From Candidatus Hydrogenedentota bacterium (GTDB taxonomy: Bacteria; Hydrogenedentota; Hydrogenedentia; Hydrogenedentales; JAEUWI01), in the NCBI GenBank assembly GCA_030430835.1, contig JAUIKJ010000108.1:1-8700 (forward strand): a stretch of DNA of 8,700 bases. Direction: 5' to 3'. Positions 5,663-8,700 of this stretch are shown in pieces; the first letter of the stretch is position 1; every line of letters begins with the position of its first letter. Position numbers and translations under genes: made by a program. Below the pieces are notes generated by a model, which did not search any database, was not told where the DNA came from, and saw only the letters and a program-made list of their open reading frames with translations.

Positions 5663-7021
5663 CTAGGCGCCGATAAAGTTTCCGCCACAGACACGCAGCA
5701 CTTCACCGTTCAGGCCGGATGCGCCCGGCGTCGCGAGGAAGACGATCGCCTCGGCGATGTCCTCGGGCAACCCGCCCTGCGACAGGTTGCACAGCCGCCG
5801 CGCCACTTCGCGCGTGGCCAGCGGCATCTTCGCGGTCATCTGGGTCTCGATGAAGCCGGGTGCGATCGCGTTCACGGTGATCCCGCGATCCACGAGCCGC
5901 GGCGCGAGGCCTTCAATGTAGCCGATCACGCCCGCCTTCGTCGCGGCGTAGTTCGTCTGGCCCACGTTGCCCGCGATGCCGCCGATGGACGACAGGCACA
6001 CGATGCGCCCGCCATCACGCAGGGCATCAATCAAGGCCTCGTTCACGCGAATCAGCGCCTTGAGGTTGATGTCGAGCACCATGTTCCAGCGGTCTTCGTC
6101 CATATTTGCCAGGGTCTTGTCGCGGGTGACACCGGCATTGTGCACCACGATGTCCAGGCCGCCATGGGTCGCTTCCGCGTGTTCACGGATCTTCGCGGCG
6201 GCATCCGCATTGGTGATGTCCAGACCCAGCGCACTGCCGCCGATAGACTTCGCGACCGCTTCGGCCGCAGCCAGTTCCGCGGGGCGGTCCATGATGATCA
6301 CGGTTGCGCCTTCGCGGGCCAATGCCCGCGCAGTCGCCTCGCCGATGCCCCGGGCTGATCCCGTCACCAGCGCGACCTTGCCCGCGAGCGGCTGGTCATA
6401 GATTAGTTCCGCCGGTGACGAAACGGTCGTCGCGACATGAAGGACCTGCCCCGACACATAGGCGGAACTCGCGGACAGCAGAAAACGCAGCACCGCCTCC
6501 AGGCGATCCTCCGCACCTTCGGCGACGTGTACCGTCTGCGCCGTGGCACCCTTGCGGCCCAGTTCGCGGCCCATGCTGCGCACCAGACCTTCCACCGCGC
6601 GTCGTGCGGCACGCTGTACCGGGTCGGCCGCCGTGTCGGGTGGACGCACCAAAACGATTGCACGGCCGCCGCTGGCGAGGTTGCGAATATGGGCGTGGAA
6701 GAAGGCGTAGATCTCATCGAGCCCGTCCGGATCCTGTAGGCCGGTAGCGTCGAAGATCAGGCCGTGCGGCCGCAGGTCTACCGGCGCATCGCTGGGGAAT
6801 ACCGGATGGGAGGCCGCGCCCGCGTTCTCAAGCGTGCGGGTCACGGCCGCCGCAGCGGCCGCACCGGTTCCGGCGCAGAACACCACGTCCTTCCCCTGGA
6901 GTAGCGCTTGCGTCCACGGCGCGGTGTTGCGGCGCAGCGCCTTCGGCAGGGGCACACCCAGCCCGCGCACCACGGCGCTCGCGGCCTTGTTCTCACCCAA
7001 GCGTACGAGAAAATCACTCAT
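5663..7021 (-). CDS. fabG4: High-molecular-weight 3-oxoacyl reductase, FabG4 type
   Basis: This is a two-domain short-chain dehydrogenase that interconverts 3-oxoacyl and 3-hydroxyacyl thioesters, using CoA or ACP substrates and a nicotinamide cofactor. The length (452) matches M. tuberculosis FabG4 (454), not the roughly 245-residue ordinary FabG. The C-terminal domain (about 210-452) is a complete SDR: TGSARGIG (220-227), D245 after the second strand, which favours NAD(H), NAG (295-297), and the tetrad N319, S345, Y358, K362. The N-terminal domain (about 40-200) keeps the outline of the same fold but has lost the active-site residues. GGAG seven bases before the ATG supports the start. The gene begins 36 bases after the acyl-CoA dehydrogenase stop, so the two are probably co-transcribed. 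That context points to the 3-hydroxyacyl/3-oxoacyl step of an acyl-CoA cycle more than to fatty acid synthesis. The symbol is by resemblance. Confidence 0.92.
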   Translation of the reverse strand: MSDFLVRLGENKAASAVVRGLGVPLPKALRRNTAPWTQALLQGKDVVFCAGTGAAAAAAVTRTLENAGAASHPVFPSDAPVDLRPHGLIFDATGLQDPDGLDEIYAFFHAHIRNLASGGRAIVLVRPPDTAADPVQRAARRAVEGLVRSMGRELGRKGATAQTVHVAEGAEDRLEAVLRFLLSASSAYVSGQVLHVATTVSSPAELIYDQPLAGKVALVTGSARGIGEATARALAREGATVIIMDRPAELAAAEAVAKSIGGSALGLDITNADAAAKIREHAEATHGGLDIVVHNAGVTRDKTLANMDEDRWNMVLDINLKALIRVNEALIDALRDGGRIVCLSSIGGIAGNVGQTNYAATKAGVIGYIEGLAPRLVDRGITVNAIAPGFIETQMTAKMPLATREVARRLCNLSQGGLPEDIAEAIVFLATPGASGLNGEVLRVCGGNFIGA

Positions 7022-7057
7022 GGCTAAACTCCGATCCTCACCCGCGTCGCGCGGGGC

Positions 7058-8700
7058 TCAGGCCTGTGCGGCCGGTTCACTATCACGCAGCACACCCAGC
7101 AGGCGGTCGCCCGTGGTCTTGATCGCGTCCCGCAGGAAGCGGCACCGCGGTTCCGCGGCCTCCAGGTATTTCTCAAGGAGATCCCGCCGCTCGGGGAATT
7201 GCTTCGTCTGCGCGAGCAGGACTTCGCTCACCGCCACGTCGATCGAGATCAGCGTGAGGCGCTCAGCGTGCAGCATGGCCAGTGCGAAATCGCGCTTGGG
7301 ATCCCAGTCCTTCAGGAAATCGCCGAAGCCCGCGCCGAGCTTGGCGAAGGCGAGGCGGCGCAGCAAATAGGCCAGCACGGCATAGCGGCGGCGTTGCAGC
7401 CGTGCCACGCGGCGGGTATCGCGGTCCCCCGCGAACAAGCTCTTCCACGCCGAACCCGCGAAACCCTTCACGAAATCGCCGGGCGCCTTCAGCACCCCGA
7501 TCAGGCTGTCCTTCATCACCATCAACGATTGAATCTGGCTGGTGCCTTCGTAAATCGGCAGCACCATCGCATCGCGCAGCAGCTTTTCCGCACCGTATTC
7601 GGTGATGTAGCCATAGCCGCCGTGAATCTGGATACAGCGCCGCGCGATATCCACGGCGCGCTCGGAGCCCATGTACTTTACCAGTGGCGTCAGGCGGCGC
7701 GACTTGGCCTGGTGCGTCGCCAGATCCGCTTCAAGCTGCGCGTGCTCGGCGGGGTCGTCCGGCGGCATAAAGCGCAACATGAGCCGCAGCTTCTGCGACA
7801 TCTCCTCGTGGAAGGCGCCCTGCATCGCTATGGCACGCAGCGCCTGCGTCTCGGTTTGCATCTCCTCGAGGTAACTCGCGATCATTTCGTGGCGATCAAT
7901 GGTCTTGCCCATGGTCGGGCGCTCCGCGGCGTAGGCCCGCGCCATCCGTACCGCCGCTTCGCAGATGCCCAGCGACTCGAAGCCTACGCCCAGCCGCGCG
8001 TTGTTCATCAGCAGCAACATCATGCGGAAGCCGTCGCCACGCTCACCGATCAACTCGGCCGGGCTGCGCTCATAGCGCACCGCGACGGTCGCGGAACCAT
8101 GGTGGCCAAGTTTGTCCTCGAGCTTGTCGAACCACGCGTAGCGCACGCGCTCGCCCGCGTCGTTGTCCTCATAGGCCTTTACCAGAAACATCGAGAGATC
8201 CTGCAGTCCGGAGAAGGCGTCCCCCCCTGCGCGTTGCTCTGTTTTCGCCACCACAAAGTGGTACTTCGCGTGCCCCGAGGTGATGAAGATCTTGTTGCCC
8301 GTCAGATACCACTGGCCGTCGGCGTCTTGTTCGGCGTGCGAGGCGAGGGCCGCCATGTCGCTGCCCGCGTTGGGTTCGGTGATGTCCATGCTGCCCCAGG
8401 CTTCGCCCGCGGCGATCTCCGCGATCATCTGACGGAAGCGTGTCGTCGCAATCTGGTTGTTTTCCGGGTCGAACTCCGTGCTGCCCTCGATGATCGAGAA
8501 CATCAGCGCGGCCAGTGCCATGCCGCCATGGAAGCCCACATGCGCCGCGACCGACACGTCGGATCGCGAGAATATCTCGGTTACCGCGAGGAACAGGAGA
8601 TAGGGGCAGTTCATGCCCTCCAGTTCGCGCGGCAAGCACATGCCATGCAGCTGCAGTTCGTTCACCTGATCCATGATGTTCTGCAGCACCGGCGGAAAGG
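7058..8700 (-). CDS. Acyl-CoA dehydrogenase, large type with C-terminal extension, N-terminus cut by window edge
   Basis: This FAD enzyme oxidises acyl-CoA to trans-2-enoyl-CoA, the first step of beta-oxidation. The frame is open to the right edge; the GTG at 8689 is an internal codon, not the start. Counting from that codon, ITEPNAGSD (103-111) is the flavin/substrate signature, QIHGGYGYITEYGAEKLLRD (354-373) is the conserved C-terminal helix region, and E381 in IYEGTSQIQ is the catalytic base. About 160 residues follow E381. Ordinary 380-residue acyl-CoA dehydrogenases stop soon after this point. The tail is helical and Leu/Arg-rich, as in the roughly 600-residue class (FadE5-like, with the acyl-CoA dehydrogenase C-terminal domain). 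About 50-70 N-terminal residues are missing. It is the first of the three lipid genes in the window and lies 36 bases before the FabG4-type gene. Chain-length preference cannot be read from the sequence. Confidence 0.93.
   Translation of the reverse strand, partial: FPPVLQNIMDQVNELQLHGMCLPRELEGMNCPYLLFLAVTEIFSRSDVSVAAHVGFHGGMALAALMFSIIEGSTEFDPENNQIATTRFRQMIAEIAAGEAWGSMDITEPNAGSDMAALASHAEQDADGQWYLTGNKIFITSGHAKYHFVVAKTEQRAGGDAFSGLQDLSMFLVKAYEDNDAGERVRYAWFDKLEDKLGHHGSATVAVRYERSPAELIGERGDGFRMMLLLMNNARLGVGFESLGICEAAVRMARAYAAERPTMGKTIDRHEMIASYLEEMQTETQALRAIAMQGAFHEEMSQKLRLMLRFMPPDDPAEHAQLEADLATHQAKSRRLTPLVKYMGSERAVDIARRCIQIHGGYGYITEYGAEKLLRDAMVLPIYEGTSQIQSLMVMKDSLIGVLKAPGDFVKGFAGSAWKSLFAGDRDTRRVARLQRRRYAVLAYLLRRLAFAKLGAGFGDFLKDWDPKRDFALAMLHAERLTLISIDVAVSEVLLAQTKQFPERRDLLEKYLEAAEPRCRFLRDAIKTTGDRLLGVLRDSEPAAQA

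Overview
The window is GC-rich chromosomal DNA that looks proteobacterial, probably from a gamma- or betaproteobacterium. The evidence is a heavy-metal-type RND efflux pump, a lipobox lipoprotein suited to a Gram-negative envelope, and a copy of the dispersed 'gtcat-cccgc-gaaa-gcggg-atcca' hairpin repeat that is common in proteobacterial intergenic DNA. I cannot name a genus.

Left part, plus strand (1-2442): the 3' two thirds of a CzcA/CusA-type RND permease gene enter from the left edge. Twelve bases later comes a small His-rich lipoprotein gene. The two look like the end of an envelope efflux operon whose adaptor and outer-membrane channel genes would lie outside the window. A strong hairpin (2458-2493) closes this unit and faces the convergent genes.

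Middle, minus strand (2497-3935): one gene for a DUF2130-family protein, with an N-terminal CxxC, a long coiled coil and a conserved C-terminal domain carrying an ExK signature. Its extreme 3' end looks frameshifted. The acidic tail continues in another frame to a stop right beside the hairpin.

Right part, minus strand (4163-8700): three lipid-metabolism genes transcribed right to left. They encode a large acyl-CoA dehydrogenase (cut by the right edge), a two-domain FabG4-type 3-oxoacyl reductase and a FadI/FadA2-type thiolase. Together they cover the dehydrogenation, 3-hydroxy/3-oxo redox and thiolytic steps of an acyl-CoA cycle. The enoyl-CoA hydratase step is not in the window. The gene set resembles the fadE5-fabG4-fadA2-htdX neighbourhood of Mycobacterium tuberculosis.

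The two gaps between minus-strand genes each hold a different dispersed-repeat-type hairpin. I see no tRNA, rRNA, CRISPR array, insertion sequence or phage gene. I do not see a clearly new system. The points most worth a second look are the His-rich lipoprotein paired with the RND pump, the decayed SDR copy forming the first half of the FabG4-type protein, the broken end and nuclease-like motif of the DUF2130 protein, and the hairpin repeat between the thiolase and reductase genes.
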